The notes under the pieces were generated by a model. The model searched no databases and had not been told where the DNA came from. It saw nothing but the letters and a program-made list of their open reading frames with translations. A DNA stretch of 64,000 bases. Origin: an uncultured Lachnospiraceae bacterium (GTDB taxonomy: Bacteria > Bacillota > Clostridia > Lachnospirales > Lachnospiraceae). This document shows, piece after piece, positions 8,777 to 17,917 of the stretch. The stretch spans positions 7,794 to 71,793 of the forward strand of contig CAJUJP010000013.1 in NCBI GenBank assembly GCA_910586615.1. The letters are read 5' to 3'. Position numbers and translations under genes: made by a program. Every line of letters begins with the position of its first letter. Position 1 is the first letter of the stretch.

Positions 8777-9079
8777 CAGTGACTCCTTTATCCGGGTTCA
8801 CGCCGCCCATTACACGCTCCGGTGTAATGTCTCATCTGACGCCCTCAGGATGCCCTGTCTCCTCATCCCTAACCCCGTACTCCTTATCACATATTTGCTG
8901 CACTATATCCCGTAGCAGTCCAGTCTCCGTTTTCACTGTCACACATGACACGTGTAAAGCTGAACTGTTACCATATCTCAGATATACTACCACAAAAACT
9001 TCCGTTTGAATATAGGAAAAGCATAAAATATTAAGTTTGTTTATAGTTTTGTTACATTTTTGTCATATTCTTCAAATCA
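8777..9079. other. Intergenic region between radA and the LCP gene
   Basis: About 300 bases without a credible gene. Two symmetric sequences stand out on the leader side of the LCP gene: ATTACAC (8809-8815) pairs with GTGTAAT (8822-8828), and ATATCTCAGATAT lies near 8973-8985. One copy of the recurrent GTAACAGTTCAGC sequence lies on the minus strand at 8959-8971. No convincing promoter or terminator was identified. Confidence 0.35.
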
Positions 9080-10456
9080 TCAGATCAAATCTATGGCGTC
9101 CTGAACGGTCTTTACCCAGACCAGTTTCATTCCCTTCACCGGCTTTACCTGATTTTTTCCGGCCTCCGGAAGAATACAGACCTGAAATCCCAGCTTTGCC
9201 GCCTCCGACACTCTCTGCGCCATCATGGACACGCCCCGCACTTCACCACTCAGTCCGATCTCCCCGAAAGCTACCGTCTTATCGTCAATGACACGGTTCT
9301 TAAAACTGGAAACAATGGCCATGGCGATTCCCAGATCGATCGCCGGTTCCAGAATACGCAGACCGCCCGCCAGATTCACATAGGCATCGCAGTCAGACAT
9401 CTGCACACCCAGCCTTTTTTCCAACACCGCCATCAGCAGATTGACTCTGTTAAAATCCGTACCGATAGCCTGTCTTCTGGGAATGCCGAAGTTGCTGCGG
9501 CATATAAGCGCCTGAATCTCCAGCAGCATCGGACGGGTTCCTTCCATGGAGCAGGATACAATGGATCCGCTTGCCCCCTCAGGCCTGCCGTTTAACATAA
9601 ATTCAGAAGGGTTCCTGACCTCCACCAGTCCCTCTTCTTTCATCTCGAAAACACCGATCTCATTGGTAGAACCGAAACGGTTTTTGACACCCCGTAGAAT
9701 CCGGTAAGATGCATGTCTGTCCCCTTCAAAATAAAGCACTGTATCCACCATATGCTCCAGCACTCTGGGCCCGGCCACAGTTCCCTCTTTCGTCACATGA
9801 CCCACAATAAAAATGGAAACATTCAGGCCCTTTGCCAGCTGCAGAAGAACATTGGTAGATTCCCTCACCTGGGACACGCTGCCCGGCGCCGAAGAGATTT
9901 CTTCATGATACATGGTCTGGATAGAATCAATGATGGTAATATCCGGCTTCACACTTCGGATCGTCTCCTCCACGATTTCCAGGCTCGTCTCGCACAACAG
10001 CAGTAGATTATCCGAAAAATCTCCCAGCCGGCCTGCCCGAAGCTTGATCTGGCGTAAAGACTCCTCCCCCGATATGTAGAGCACCTTGCGCCCGTCCGCC
10101 GACATATGTCTGCATACCTGCAAAAGCAGCGTGGACTTGCCGATACCCGGATCTCCGCCCACCAGCGTCAAAGAGCCGGGCACGATACCGCCGCCCAGCA
10201 CTCTGTCCAGTTCCGCCATATGGGTTCCCATACGCATCTCTTCCTGTATGCTTACTTCCGACAGGCTCGAAGGCTTCACCGCATCTCTGCCCCGGCTGCT
10301 CCCGCCTGTACCGCGGGAAGCGCCGCCGGACTTTGCCGCCTTCTCTTCCACCATACTGTTCCACTCTCTGCATCCGGGGCACTGCCCCATCCACTTGGAA
10401 GATTCATAACCGCAATTCTGACAGTAAAAAACTGTCACCGTTTTACCCTTAGCCAT
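9080..10456 (-). CDS. radA: DNA repair protein RadA (Sms)
   Basis: 458 residues, the usual length. RadA is a RecA-like ATPase that promotes branch migration of recombination intermediates. It shows an N-terminal zinc finger (CQNCG with CPGC), a Walker A in GGDPGIGKSTLL, Walker B in DITIIDSIQTM, the RadA-specific KNRFG motif (VKNRFGSTNEIG) and a Lon-like C-terminal domain (about 280-458). The start at 10456 overlaps the stop of the upstream gene by 8 bases, so the two are translationally linked. It sits downstream of clpC, as is common in Bacillota. Confidence 0.97.
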   Translation of the reverse strand: MAKGKTVTVFYCQNCGYESSKWMGQCPGCREWNSMVEEKAAKSGGASRGTGGSSRGRDAVKPSSLSEVSIQEEMRMGTHMAELDRVLGGGIVPGSLTLVGGDPGIGKSTLLLQVCRHMSADGRKVLYISGEESLRQIKLRAGRLGDFSDNLLLLCETSLEIVEETIRSVKPDITIIDSIQTMYHEEISSAPGSVSQVRESTNVLLQLAKGLNVSIFIVGHVTKEGTVAGPRVLEHMVDTVLYFEGDRHASYRILRGVKNRFGSTNEIGVFEMKEEGLVEVRNPSEFMLNGRPEGASGSIVSCSMEGTRPMLLEIQALICRSNFGIPRRQAIGTDFNRVNLLMAVLEKRLGVQMSDCDAYVNLAGGLRILEPAIDLGIAMAIVSSFKNRVIDDKTVAFGEIGLSGEVRGVSMMAQRVSEAAKLGFQVCILPEAGKNQVKPVKGMKLVWVKTVQDAIDLI

Positions 10457-10865
10457 TCTTCACGATCTTTACCGCGATCTCGCCGGCATTCTCCAATTCC
10501 ACACTGATACTGAGCTTACCGCTTAGATTTGTCTTCATCTTGCCGATCTGCGTATCGCCCAGCGTGACGCTGTATTCCGCATCTTCCTCCAGACCTACCG
10601 TGATCTGTGCATCCTCATCCGCTTCCACAACAAAAGACACGCCGTCCTCTGTCTCCTGAAAATCAAGTACACTCGTTCCGGGCTGTGACTCATAAGAAAA
10701 CATACCGTTTTTTTCTAACTTGGTCAGTTCCTTGTAGGTCTTCACTTTATACAAGTCCCCGCCATGTTCATAATTTTCAAGCTTTGCTTTGGCCTCCAGC
10801 CTGTAATTGCCGAAGCTGATTGCTCCGTTCTCCTCGGTTCGCAGTAATTCTTCTACTACAGCCAT
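10449..10865 (-). CDS. Conserved hypothetical protein between clpC and radA
   Basis: 138 residues, ATG at 10865 behind a strong AGGAGGAG. It has no signal peptide or membrane segment, so it is probably cytoplasmic. It is acidic. The second half alternates hydrophobic and charged residues (AQITVGLEEDAEYSVTLG, KLSISVELENAGEIAVKIV) in a beta-rich pattern. Its stop overlaps the radA start by 8 bases and it follows clpC by about 30 bases, so the three genes look co-transcribed. No family name was recognised; a role with ClpC or RadA would be guesswork from position. Confidence 0.85.
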   Translation of the reverse strand: MAVVEELLRTEENGAISFGNYRLEAKAKLENYEHGGDLYKVKTYKELTKLEKNGMFSYESQPGTSVLDFQETEDGVSFVVEADEDAQITVGLEEDAEYSVTLGDTQIGKMKTNLSGKLSISVELENAGEIAVKIVKNG

Positions 10866-10896
10866 GTTACTCTCCTCCTATGTCTATGCTATGCTA

Positions 10897-13347
10897 TCAT
10901 TTTTCAACACGTACCGAAAATACGATTTTCTTATTCTTAAGTCCTGCCGAAACCTTATCTCCCCGTTTTACATTGCCTGACAGGATCTCTTCCGCCAGAA
11001 CATCTTCGATTTCGGACTGAATGGCCCGCTTCATGGGACGGGCGCCCATTTTCACATCCATGTGCTTCTCGATCAGCCACTCCTTCACGGCAGGCGTGAT
11101 GGTCAGTTCTATTTCCATCTGCTCTTTGCAGCGCTTGACCAGATTGTGGGACAGCAGTGTTACAATCCGCTTCATGTCATCCCTGTTCAGTGGATGGAAT
11201 ACCATGATCTCATCGATCCTGTTAATAAATTCAGGTTTAAAAAGCCTTTTCACCTCTTCCATCACGCCGGACTTCATCTTGTCATAATCCTGCTGTTTTG
11301 TTGTCTCCATGCCAAAGCCCAGATTCTTGGGATCCACGATCCTCTGTGCCCCCGCGTTGGAAGTCATGATCAGAATGGTATTCTTAAAACTCACCTTGCG
11401 CCCTTTGGAATCGGTGATATGTCCGTCATCCAGCACCTGCAGAAGTACGTTGAACACATCCGGGTGGGCTTTCTCGATCTCGTCAAAAAGCACCACAGAA
11501 TAAGGATTTCTGCGCACTTTTTCGGACAGCTGTCCACCTTCATCGAAACCTACATATCCCGGCGGCGATCCGATCATCTTCGATACCGAATGGCCTTCCA
11601 TATACTCGGACATGTCCACACGGATCAAAGCATTCTCTGAACCGAACATGGCCTCTGCCAGCGCCTTGCTCAGCTCTGTCTTACCCACACCGGTGGGACC
11701 CAGAAACAGAAAAGAACCGATGGGGCGGTTAGGATCCTGCAGCCCGACTCTTCCCCGGCGCATGGCCTTGGAAACTGCTGTAACAGCCTCTTCCTGCCCG
11801 ATCACACGCTTGTGCAGGATAGATTCCAGCTTCAAAAGACGCTCGCTCTCTTTTTCCGCCAGCTTCTTCACCGGAATTTTCGTCCAGAGGGCAACCACCT
11901 CCGCAATCTCGTTTTCACCCACAATATAGGTGCGTTTCTCTTCTTCCTTTTCCATGCGCTTAATGATACGGTCATATTTGCGTATGCAGTCGCTCTGCTT
12001 CTTCTTAAGTTCCGCCGCCTGTGTAAAAGCCTCCATGCGGATGGATCTCTCAATCTGCAGATCAATCTTCTTGATCTCCTCCGACAATTCCTTCAGCTTG
12101 TCAGGCTGCCCTGTCACCTTGAGCCGCACTGCCGCCGATGCCTCATCGATCAGGTCTATGGCCTTATCAGGCAGGTTTCTGTCGTTGATATATCTGTCAG
12201 ACAATGCCACCGCCGCGCTGATCGCCTCTCCGGTAATGGTAACCCGGTGATGCTCCTCATATTTATGCACGATGCCCCGCAGAATATTTTCAGCCTCTTC
12301 CACCGTAGGCTCCTCCACCGTAACAGGCTGGAATCTTCTTTCCAGCGCGGCATCCTTTTCCACGTATTTGCGATATTCCGCGATGGTGGTAGCGCCGATC
12401 AGCTGGATTTCTCCTCTGGCCAGAGAAGGTTTCAGAATATTCGATGCATCAATGGCGCCCTCTGCGCCGCCTGCACCGATAATTGTATGCATCTCATCCA
12501 GAAACAGGACGATATTGCCGTCCTCAATCACTTCTTTTATGACTTTCTTGATCCGCTCTTCAAATTCCCCGCGGTATTTGCTGCCCGCCACCATTCCTGA
12601 CAGGTCAAGGGTCAGTACCCTCTTATTCTGTACGGTAAAAGGAACGTCGCCTGCAACGATTCTGGAAGCCAGCCCTTCCACCACGGCCGTCTTTCCAACG
12701 CCCGGTTCACCGATCAGACACGGGTTGTTTTTTGTTCTCCGGCTTAAAATCTGAATCACTCTCGTAATTTCTTCTTCCCTGCCGATCACCGGATCCAGCA
12801 GTCCTTCCCGTGCCAGAGACGTCAGGTCACGGCTGTACTGATCCAGCGTGGAAGTGCTGCTTTTCTTTTTCCCCTGTTTCTTTCCCATATCCTCTTTGTA
12901 CAGGGAACCGTCCTCGCCCATGGCTACCAGTACATCCACATAAAGTTTCTGCACGGAAATCCCCATAGTGTTGAGTAGTCTGACCGCCACGTTCTCCCCT
13001 TCCTTCAGAAGTGCCAGAAGAATGTGCTCCGTCCCCGTCTTATCGCTGTGAAACCGGTCCGCCTGCCTGTGTGCCTCTTCCAGAATCCGCTGCGCACGGG
13101 GCGAATAACCGTCCCGCTCCGCGATCAGCACCGAACTTTCCGGCGCGATCAGATCTCTTATCATCTCTTTTAACTGTACGACGTCCACGCCGTTGTTCAA
13201 TAAAACCGTGGCTGCAACCCCTGTATTTTCCCGGAGCAGACCGAGCAGAATATGCTCACTGCCCACATAGCTCTGTCTTAAGCTTCTGGCTGCTCTCTCA
13301 GCCAGCATCAATGCCGCTTTCGCCTTGTCCGTAAATTGTGGCTGCAT
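10897..13347 (-). CDS. clpC: ATP-dependent Clp protease ATPase subunit ClpC
   Basis: 816 residues. The ATG at 13347 shares a base with the TGA of the upstream GntR gene (TGATG), so the two are coupled; a TTG three bases earlier is less likely. The Clp N-domain (about 1-145) is followed by AAA+ module 1 (Walker A GEPGVGKTA). The middle domain holds a UVR-like segment (about 420-450), then AAA+ module 2 (GPTGVGKTE). The ClpP-docking LGF tripeptide is present (DPKNLGFG). It unfolds substrates for ClpP during stress. Unlike in Bacillus, no ctsR, mcsA or mcsB is adjacent; the GntR gene takes that place. Confidence 0.96.
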   Translation of the reverse strand: MQPQFTDKAKAALMLAERAARSLRQSYVGSEHILLGLLRENTGVAATVLLNNGVDVVQLKEMIRDLIAPESSVLIAERDGYSPRAQRILEEAHRQADRFHSDKTGTEHILLALLKEGENVAVRLLNTMGISVQKLYVDVLVAMGEDGSLYKEDMGKKQGKKKSSTSTLDQYSRDLTSLAREGLLDPVIGREEEITRVIQILSRRTKNNPCLIGEPGVGKTAVVEGLASRIVAGDVPFTVQNKRVLTLDLSGMVAGSKYRGEFEERIKKVIKEVIEDGNIVLFLDEMHTIIGAGGAEGAIDASNILKPSLARGEIQLIGATTIAEYRKYVEKDAALERRFQPVTVEEPTVEEAENILRGIVHKYEEHHRVTITGEAISAAVALSDRYINDRNLPDKAIDLIDEASAAVRLKVTGQPDKLKELSEEIKKIDLQIERSIRMEAFTQAAELKKKQSDCIRKYDRIIKRMEKEEEKRTYIVGENEIAEVVALWTKIPVKKLAEKESERLLKLESILHKRVIGQEEAVTAVSKAMRRGRVGLQDPNRPIGSFLFLGPTGVGKTELSKALAEAMFGSENALIRVDMSEYMEGHSVSKMIGSPPGYVGFDEGGQLSEKVRRNPYSVVLFDEIEKAHPDVFNVLLQVLDDGHITDSKGRKVSFKNTILIMTSNAGAQRIVDPKNLGFGMETTKQQDYDKMKSGVMEEVKRLFKPEFINRIDEIMVFHPLNRDDMKRIVTLLSHNLVKRCKEQMEIELTITPAVKEWLIEKHMDVKMGARPMKRAIQSEIEDVLAEEILSGNVKRGDKVSAGLKNKKIVFSVRVEK

Positions 13348-13730
13348 CAATAATCCATTCCTTTCCCATAGTCTCCATAAATTTCATCTATAAGAGCATG
13401 CACCTCTTCTCTGGAAATATTCTTACAGCTTGCTTTTGCCAGCGTAACCTGCAATTCCCTGCGCATCTCCTCAAGCGTCCGCATTCTGTCGATATCAAGT
13501 GCAATCATCGCGCCTTTTCTGCGGTCCACCTTGACATACCCCTCCTGCTTCAGCACCGTGTACGCCTTGTTGACCGTATGCATGTTAATGCCGATGCTGT
13601 CCGCCAGCTGCCTGACCGATGGAAGCATGTCTCCCTCCCGGAAGCGGTCGGTTGCGATGCCGAGAATGATCTGATTTCGCAGCTGCATATAAATTGCTTC
13701 ATCACTGTTAAAATCTATTTCTATGAACAT
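13347..13730 (-). CDS. GntR-family (YtrA-type) transcriptional regulator upstream of clpC
   Basis: About 127 residues from the ATG at 13730; a start at 13751 inside the upstream gene is possible. The winged HTH of GntR regulators fills residues 1-75: YMQLRNQI, the motif PSVRQLADSIGIN, then NKAYTVLKQEGYV. The C-terminal tail is only about 50 helical residues and lacks an effector domain, as in the short YtrA/YhcF group. YtrA types usually precede ABC transporter genes; here the next gene is clpC with a TGATG junction. It may control this operon or itself, which is inference. Confidence 0.88.
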   Translation of the reverse strand: MFIEIDFNSDEAIYMQLRNQIILGIATDRFREGDMLPSVRQLADSIGINMHTVNKAYTVLKQEGYVKVDRRKGAMIALDIDRMRTLEEMRRELQVTLAKASCKNISREEVHALIDEIYGDYGKGMDY

Positions 13731-13734
13731 TTCC

Positions 13735-15207
13735 CTACACGCCCTTGTCATCCATATTCAGGAATTCAAACTCAAACTCATCGTCATCCATCAGGAAATT
13801 TTTTGCCTTACGTCTGGGTGTCGTTCCCGCAGCATCCCTGCCCGAATTTTCGTCGCGGTATCCCGCCTCACGCGGGGCAGCCCGCCGTTCGTCCCGGGCG
13901 GTCCTTCTGCGAGTCCCTCTCTCTGCCAACAGACTGTCATCCTCTTCCGGCAGTCTTCTGCGCCGTACCGGCTCTTCCGTTTCCTCCTGACGGCGGCTGC
14001 GCCGTGCAGAGAGTTCCTCTGCTTCACCACGTTGTCTGCGTCCGGAAGATACCTCGTTCTCACTGCGTTGTCTGCGCCCGGAAACCTGCTCCGCTTCTGC
14101 CCGCTGTCTGCGCCCGGAAGATGCCTCAGGCTCCTCACTGCCACGCTGCCTGCGTCTTACGGAAACGTCCTCCTCCGGCTCGTCGTCCTCTTCGTCCTCA
14201 TAATCTTCGTAATATACATCCCGAAGTTTCAAAGCCATGACGATCACTGCAACGATCAGTGCAAGGGACAAAAAGATCAATGCCACGATAGCAATCCTCT
14301 GTCTCACCAGTACTTTTGCATCTGCAGTCTCTTCTTCCCCCTGTGAATGCATCACATCCAGCAGCGGCTGAAGCTTCTGTTTATATCCCGCTACATTATC
14401 GTGAAGATACCACGCAAAGGTGCCGTCTTCCTCCTGGTCATAGCATACTTCATAATCTTTGTTTACCGGCTGCGGCTCCGGTTCCGGCTCTACAGGTGCC
14501 TCCACCGGCTCCGCCGGTTCTTCCGGCACCGGAACCATGTCTCCCAGTTTCACCAGGTCAGAACGCACAAATCCTGTATGCTCCACATCGTTTGTTCCTG
14601 TAAAGGTAACATAATACCAGGTCTTGCCGTCATTTCCATTAGACTGTCCGCTTACCACCACCTGTGATCCCGATGCCAGTCTGTCCACCGTGGACTCGCT
14701 TGTGGAGGGGCCTGATCTCACTTTAGTCACCTCCGGCGTGGTCGTGGCATACTGCGCATCCATGGCTGTTTCCGCCTGAACCGATGCCCCTGACGCAACC
14801 CCGTTCTGAGCATTGTCCTGACCACCGTCGTTCTGTCCTCCGTCACTCTGCGCACCCGTGTCTGCTGACAGCTGCTGCACTTCCCCGCCGTCACCCTTAT
14901 TGACCAGATCGGCCCGGATATAGCCGAGTGTGTTGGAATCCACATAAACCTGATACCAGAGTGTGCCGGAAGCGTCCTGCTCCTCTTCTTTGATGTTGAT
15001 CGTCTTTCCCTTGGCGATACTGCCCAGCGCCTTGCTGGAAGTATCCGTCTTCTCCCGGATCGTTGCATAGTCCACTGACACAGTTCCTGTAAAATCTGCT
15101 CTGCTGACAAAAGATTGTCCCCACAGCATCGTCACTGCACATGCCGCCGCAAGACAGCCCACAAAATATTTTTTCCCCGGTATTCTACGTCTGTTCTTCT
15201 GTAACAT
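13735..15207 (-). CDS. Membrane protein with two SH3b domains and arginine-rich repeats
   Basis: 490 residues. The start at 15207 has GGGAG eight bases upstream and is followed by a basic N-terminus and signal-like segment (about 15-32). Two bacterial SH3 domains (about 37-100 and 150-225) lie outside the cell and are linked by a Gly/Asp/Gln/Asn-rich spacer. A Pro/Glu stretch, a region near 250-300 and one membrane helix (about 305-327) follow. The cytoplasmic tail opens very acidic (YEDYEDEEDDEPEEDV) and then repeats GRRQR or RRRQR four times at about 13-residue spacing before a basic tail and an acidic, Phe-rich end. SH3b domains often bind peptidoglycan. No characterised homologue is known to me; a link between wall and cytoplasm is inference. 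Confidence 0.82.
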   Translation of the reverse strand: MLQKNRRRIPGKKYFVGCLAAACAVTMLWGQSFVSRADFTGTVSVDYATIREKTDTSSKALGSIAKGKTINIKEEEQDASGTLWYQVYVDSNTLGYIRADLVNKGDGGEVQQLSADTGAQSDGGQNDGGQDNAQNGVASGASVQAETAMDAQYATTTPEVTKVRSGPSTSESTVDRLASGSQVVVSGQSNGNDGKTWYYVTFTGTNDVEHTGFVRSDLVKLGDMVPVPEEPAEPVEAPVEPEPEPQPVNKDYEVCYDQEEDGTFAWYLHDNVAGYKQKLQPLLDVMHSQGEEETADAKVLVRQRIAIVALIFLSLALIVAVIVMALKLRDVYYEDYEDEEDDEPEEDVSVRRRQRGSEEPEASSGRRQRAEAEQVSGRRQRSENEVSSGRRQRGEAEELSARRSRRQEETEEPVRRRRLPEEDDSLLAERGTRRRTARDERRAAPREAGYRDENSGRDAAGTTPRRKAKNFLMDDDEFEFEFLNMDDKGV

Positions 15208-15310
15208 ATAATTTTCTCCCTTTGTCTGACCGTCACCGGCCGGCATACAGCCGGATCTCTGGCAGTCCATGCACTGATACAGTGTGCCAGGACTCCATAG
15301 AAGCTGAAAC

Positions 15311-15799
15311 CTAACGATCTCTTGTAAAACGCTTGGCACCCTCTTCTCCGGTATTTCTCTCTGTACCAAAACCTGACAGATTGATGTTTCTTGCTGCTCT
15401 TGCCTTTTCCTCAATGCTCTTGTGGTATGCGGTCTCACATCTGCCGCAGTACCTGCCGGAACGGATTGCCGATCCGCAGATCTCACAGGTCAGGAACGCA
15501 TTGGAATTCACCGCAATCTCCAGACGGGACTCCTTAAGCATCTCCCGTATGGATTTCTGACTCACCCCGGTAGCTTCCGACACCTGTGCCGTGGTTGCGC
15601 CGGAATGCCTCTCAATATAGTTGCGCACAATACCGTAATCGTCGTACTCCATGTAATTACAGTCTTCGCACTTATACTCCCCGCATCCTTTGAAAATCAT
15701 AATGCCGCCGCATTCCTGACATATGGTGGGTCTGTTGTAGTTCTTAAGCTCCATCAATTCCCGCCTTAGGTTTTCCGCTTTTTCTTCCCTGCTGCTCAT
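15311..15799 (-). CDS. YvyF-like zinc-ribbon and helix-turn-helix protein (flagellar-operon protein family)
   Basis: 162 residues from the ATG at 15799, which has GGGGG eight bases upstream. Two zinc-ribbon Cys sets (CQECGG with CEDCNY; CEICGS with CGRCE) flank a helical segment, YIERHSGATTAQVSEATGVS followed by KSIREMLKESRLEI. This segment matches the HTH of the TIGR03826/YvyF family, whose genes usually lie by flgM in flagellar operons. Here the gene is away from any flagellar genes, between purD and the SH3 gene. Nucleic-acid binding is likely; a motility role is inferred from the family and from the three chemoreceptors in the window. Confidence 0.75.
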   Translation of the reverse strand: MSSREEKAENLRRELMELKNYNRPTICQECGGIMIFKGCGEYKCEDCNYMEYDDYGIVRNYIERHSGATTAQVSEATGVSQKSIREMLKESRLEIAVNSNAFLTCEICGSAIRSGRYCGRCETAYHKSIEEKARAARNINLSGFGTERNTGEEGAKRFTRDR

Positions 15800-15852
15800 T
15801 GCATTTGCCCCCTTCAATGGCTCTTACTTTTACACAGTTTACTTTGGTTCCT

Positions 15853-17124
15853 TTATGCTTCGTCAATGGCCCTGCCGATATCATTTCGCATATATTTATT
15901 GTCAAAAGACACCCACTGCACTGCCTGATAAGCATTCGCCCTGGCTTCCTTCAGATCAGCGCCCTTGGCCGTAACGCCAAGAACACGTCCGCCGTTTGTC
16001 ACAATCCCCTCACCGGTCTGCTTCGTGCCCGCATGGAAACAATAATATCCCTCCTGACCCTCGAAGCGTTCCAGTCCCCGAACGGGAAATCCTTTTTCAT
16101 AAGACACCGGATACCCTTCGGAAGCAAGAACAACACATACCGCAGCATTGTCTTCAAACTGCAGGTCGATCTGGTCCAGCGTCCCGTCAATACACGCCTG
16201 AACCACCTCTATCATGTCATTCTTCATCCGCGGCAGCACCACCTGCGCCTCCGGATCCCCGAATCTGGCATTGTACTCCAATACCCTGGGACCGTCCTGC
16301 GTCAGCATCAGCCCGAAAAAGATCACACCCTTAAACGGTCTGCCCTCCGCTGCCATGGCATCCACTGTAGCCTGATAAATATATTTGCGGCAGAATGCAT
16401 CCACCTCTTCCGTATAAAAGGGACTTGGTGAAAAGGTGCCCATGCCTCCCGTATTCAGTCCCCGGTCACCGTCCTGCGCGCGCTTGTGATCCTGCGCGGA
16501 AGACATGATTTTAATGGTCTTTCCATCCACAAAAGACAGCACCGACACCTCTCTGCCGGTCATAAATTCTTCCACTACCATGCGGTTACCCGCCGAACCG
16601 AATTTCTTGTCTTCCATGATCGTCCTGACACCGTCTCTTGCTTCCTCAAGAGTCTCACAGATCAGAACTCCCTTGCCCAAAGCCAGTCCGTCCGCCTTAA
16701 GCACTACCGGCATCTTTGCCTGTTCCAGATATGCCAGAGCCGCCGCCGGATCGTCGAAGTTCTCGTAAGCCGCCGTGGGAATATTATACTTTTTCATAAG
16801 ATCCTTGGAAAAAGCCTTACTGCCTTCCAGAATCGCCGCATTTTTTCTGGGTCCGAAAACACGCAGCCCGGCTGCTTCCATCTCGTCCACCAGACCGCCC
16901 ACCAGAGGATCATCCATACCTACAATGGTCAGATCCACAGCCTTCTCTTTCGCAAAAGCCACGATCCTGTCAAATTCCATGGCACCGATGTCCACGCACT
17001 CCGCGATCTGCCCGATTCCGGCATTGCCCGGTGCACAGTAGATCTTATCCACTGCCGGACTCTTTGCCACACTGGTCGCTATGGCATGTTCTCTGCCGCC
17101 GCTTCCCACGATCAATACTTTCAT
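15853..17124 (-). CDS. purD: Phosphoribosylamine--glycine ligase (GAR synthetase)
   Basis: 423 residues, typical length, ATG at 17124. It joins glycine to 5-phosphoribosylamine with ATP in step two of purine synthesis. The N-domain begins MKVLIVGSGGREHAIA. The ATP-grasp region contains KADGLALGKGV and ends with the metal-binding FGDPEAQVVLPRM. It is the last pur gene of a purE-M-N-D run, 46 bases after purN. Confidence 0.97.
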   Translation of the reverse strand: MKVLIVGSGGREHAIATSVAKSPAVDKIYCAPGNAGIGQIAECVDIGAMEFDRIVAFAKEKAVDLTIVGMDDPLVGGLVDEMEAAGLRVFGPRKNAAILEGSKAFSKDLMKKYNIPTAAYENFDDPAAALAYLEQAKMPVVLKADGLALGKGVLICETLEEARDGVRTIMEDKKFGSAGNRMVVEEFMTGREVSVLSFVDGKTIKIMSSAQDHKRAQDGDRGLNTGGMGTFSPSPFYTEEVDAFCRKYIYQATVDAMAAEGRPFKGVIFFGLMLTQDGPRVLEYNARFGDPEAQVVLPRMKNDMIEVVQACIDGTLDQIDLQFEDNAAVCVVLASEGYPVSYEKGFPVRGLERFEGQEGYYCFHAGTKQTGEGIVTNGGRVLGVTAKGADLKEARANAYQAVQWVSFDNKYMRNDIGRAIDEA

Positions 17125-17169
17125 CTGCCCTGTCCTGCCTTTCTGTTATCTCTCCATCCGTTTATGCTG

Positions 17170-17802
17170 TTACGCCGGCTCCTCTATGCGCACATGCCCG
17201 TCTGCCACCGTCACCCTGCCTTCCGCGATCAGCTCGATGCTGCGGGGCAGTATGATCCACTCCGCTTCCTCCATAACTCTTCGCTGCAGGCTCTCCGGCG
17301 TATCGCCTTCCTGAACTGCCACAGCCTTCTGCATGATAATCGGACCGGTGTCAGTGCCTTCATCCACAAAATGTACGGTCGCCCCGGTAACTTTCACGCC
17401 CCGCGCCAGCGCCGCCTCATGTACTTTTAATCCATAATAGCCTGTGCCGCAGAAGGAAGGAATAAGTGACGGATGGATGTTAATGATCCTGTTCTCGTAA
17501 TTCCTGATCAGCTGTGGAGGGATTACCACGAGAAAGCCTGCCAGAACGATCAGATCAGGCTCTGCCTCCTTCACCGCTGCAAGAAACGCCTCATTAAACT
17601 TCTCCCTGTCATCATAATCCCTGGGAGACACACAGACTCCTTCGATCCCCGCCTTTGCTGCCCGTTCCAGGGCATAGGCATTTCTGTTGTTGCTGATCAC
17701 TCTCACGATCTGTACATCCCTGATGGCGCCCTGTTCGATCCCGTCCATAACCGCCTGCAGATTCGTTCCTCCGCCGGACACACATACTACGATTCTAAGC
17801 AT
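17170..17802 (-). CDS. purN: Phosphoribosylglycinamide formyltransferase (GAR transformylase)
   Basis: 210 residues. It transfers a formyl group from 10-formyltetrahydrofolate to GAR, step three of purine synthesis. Motifs are the N-terminal VCVSGGGTNLQAV phosphate loop, the catalytic Asn and His in INIHPSLIPSF, and GATVHFVDEGTDTGPII with the essential Asp. The ATG at 17802 has AGAGG about nine bases upstream. It lies between purM and purD and is very probably co-transcribed with them. Confidence 0.96.
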   Translation of the reverse strand: MLRIVVCVSGGGTNLQAVMDGIEQGAIRDVQIVRVISNNRNAYALERAAKAGIEGVCVSPRDYDDREKFNEAFLAAVKEAEPDLIVLAGFLVVIPPQLIRNYENRIINIHPSLIPSFCGTGYYGLKVHEAALARGVKVTGATVHFVDEGTDTGPIIMQKAVAVQEGDTPESLQRRVMEEAEWIILPRSIELIAEGRVTVADGHVRIEEPA

Positions 17803-17917
17803 TGCTGCCGCCTCTCTGTTCCGGTCTGGCCCGGAACCCTTTTCTCTGTACAGTACAGTTTCGGCTTCCGGCCCCGCTGTCCGCGGCCGTCCGCCGGTAT
17901 TCTATGTTTTTTATGTT

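Noticed and set aside
13338..14240. 300-codon plus-strand frame
   Set aside because: Antisense to the GntR and SH3/Arg-repeat genes; a low-complexity Pro/Arg/His product caused by the repeats.
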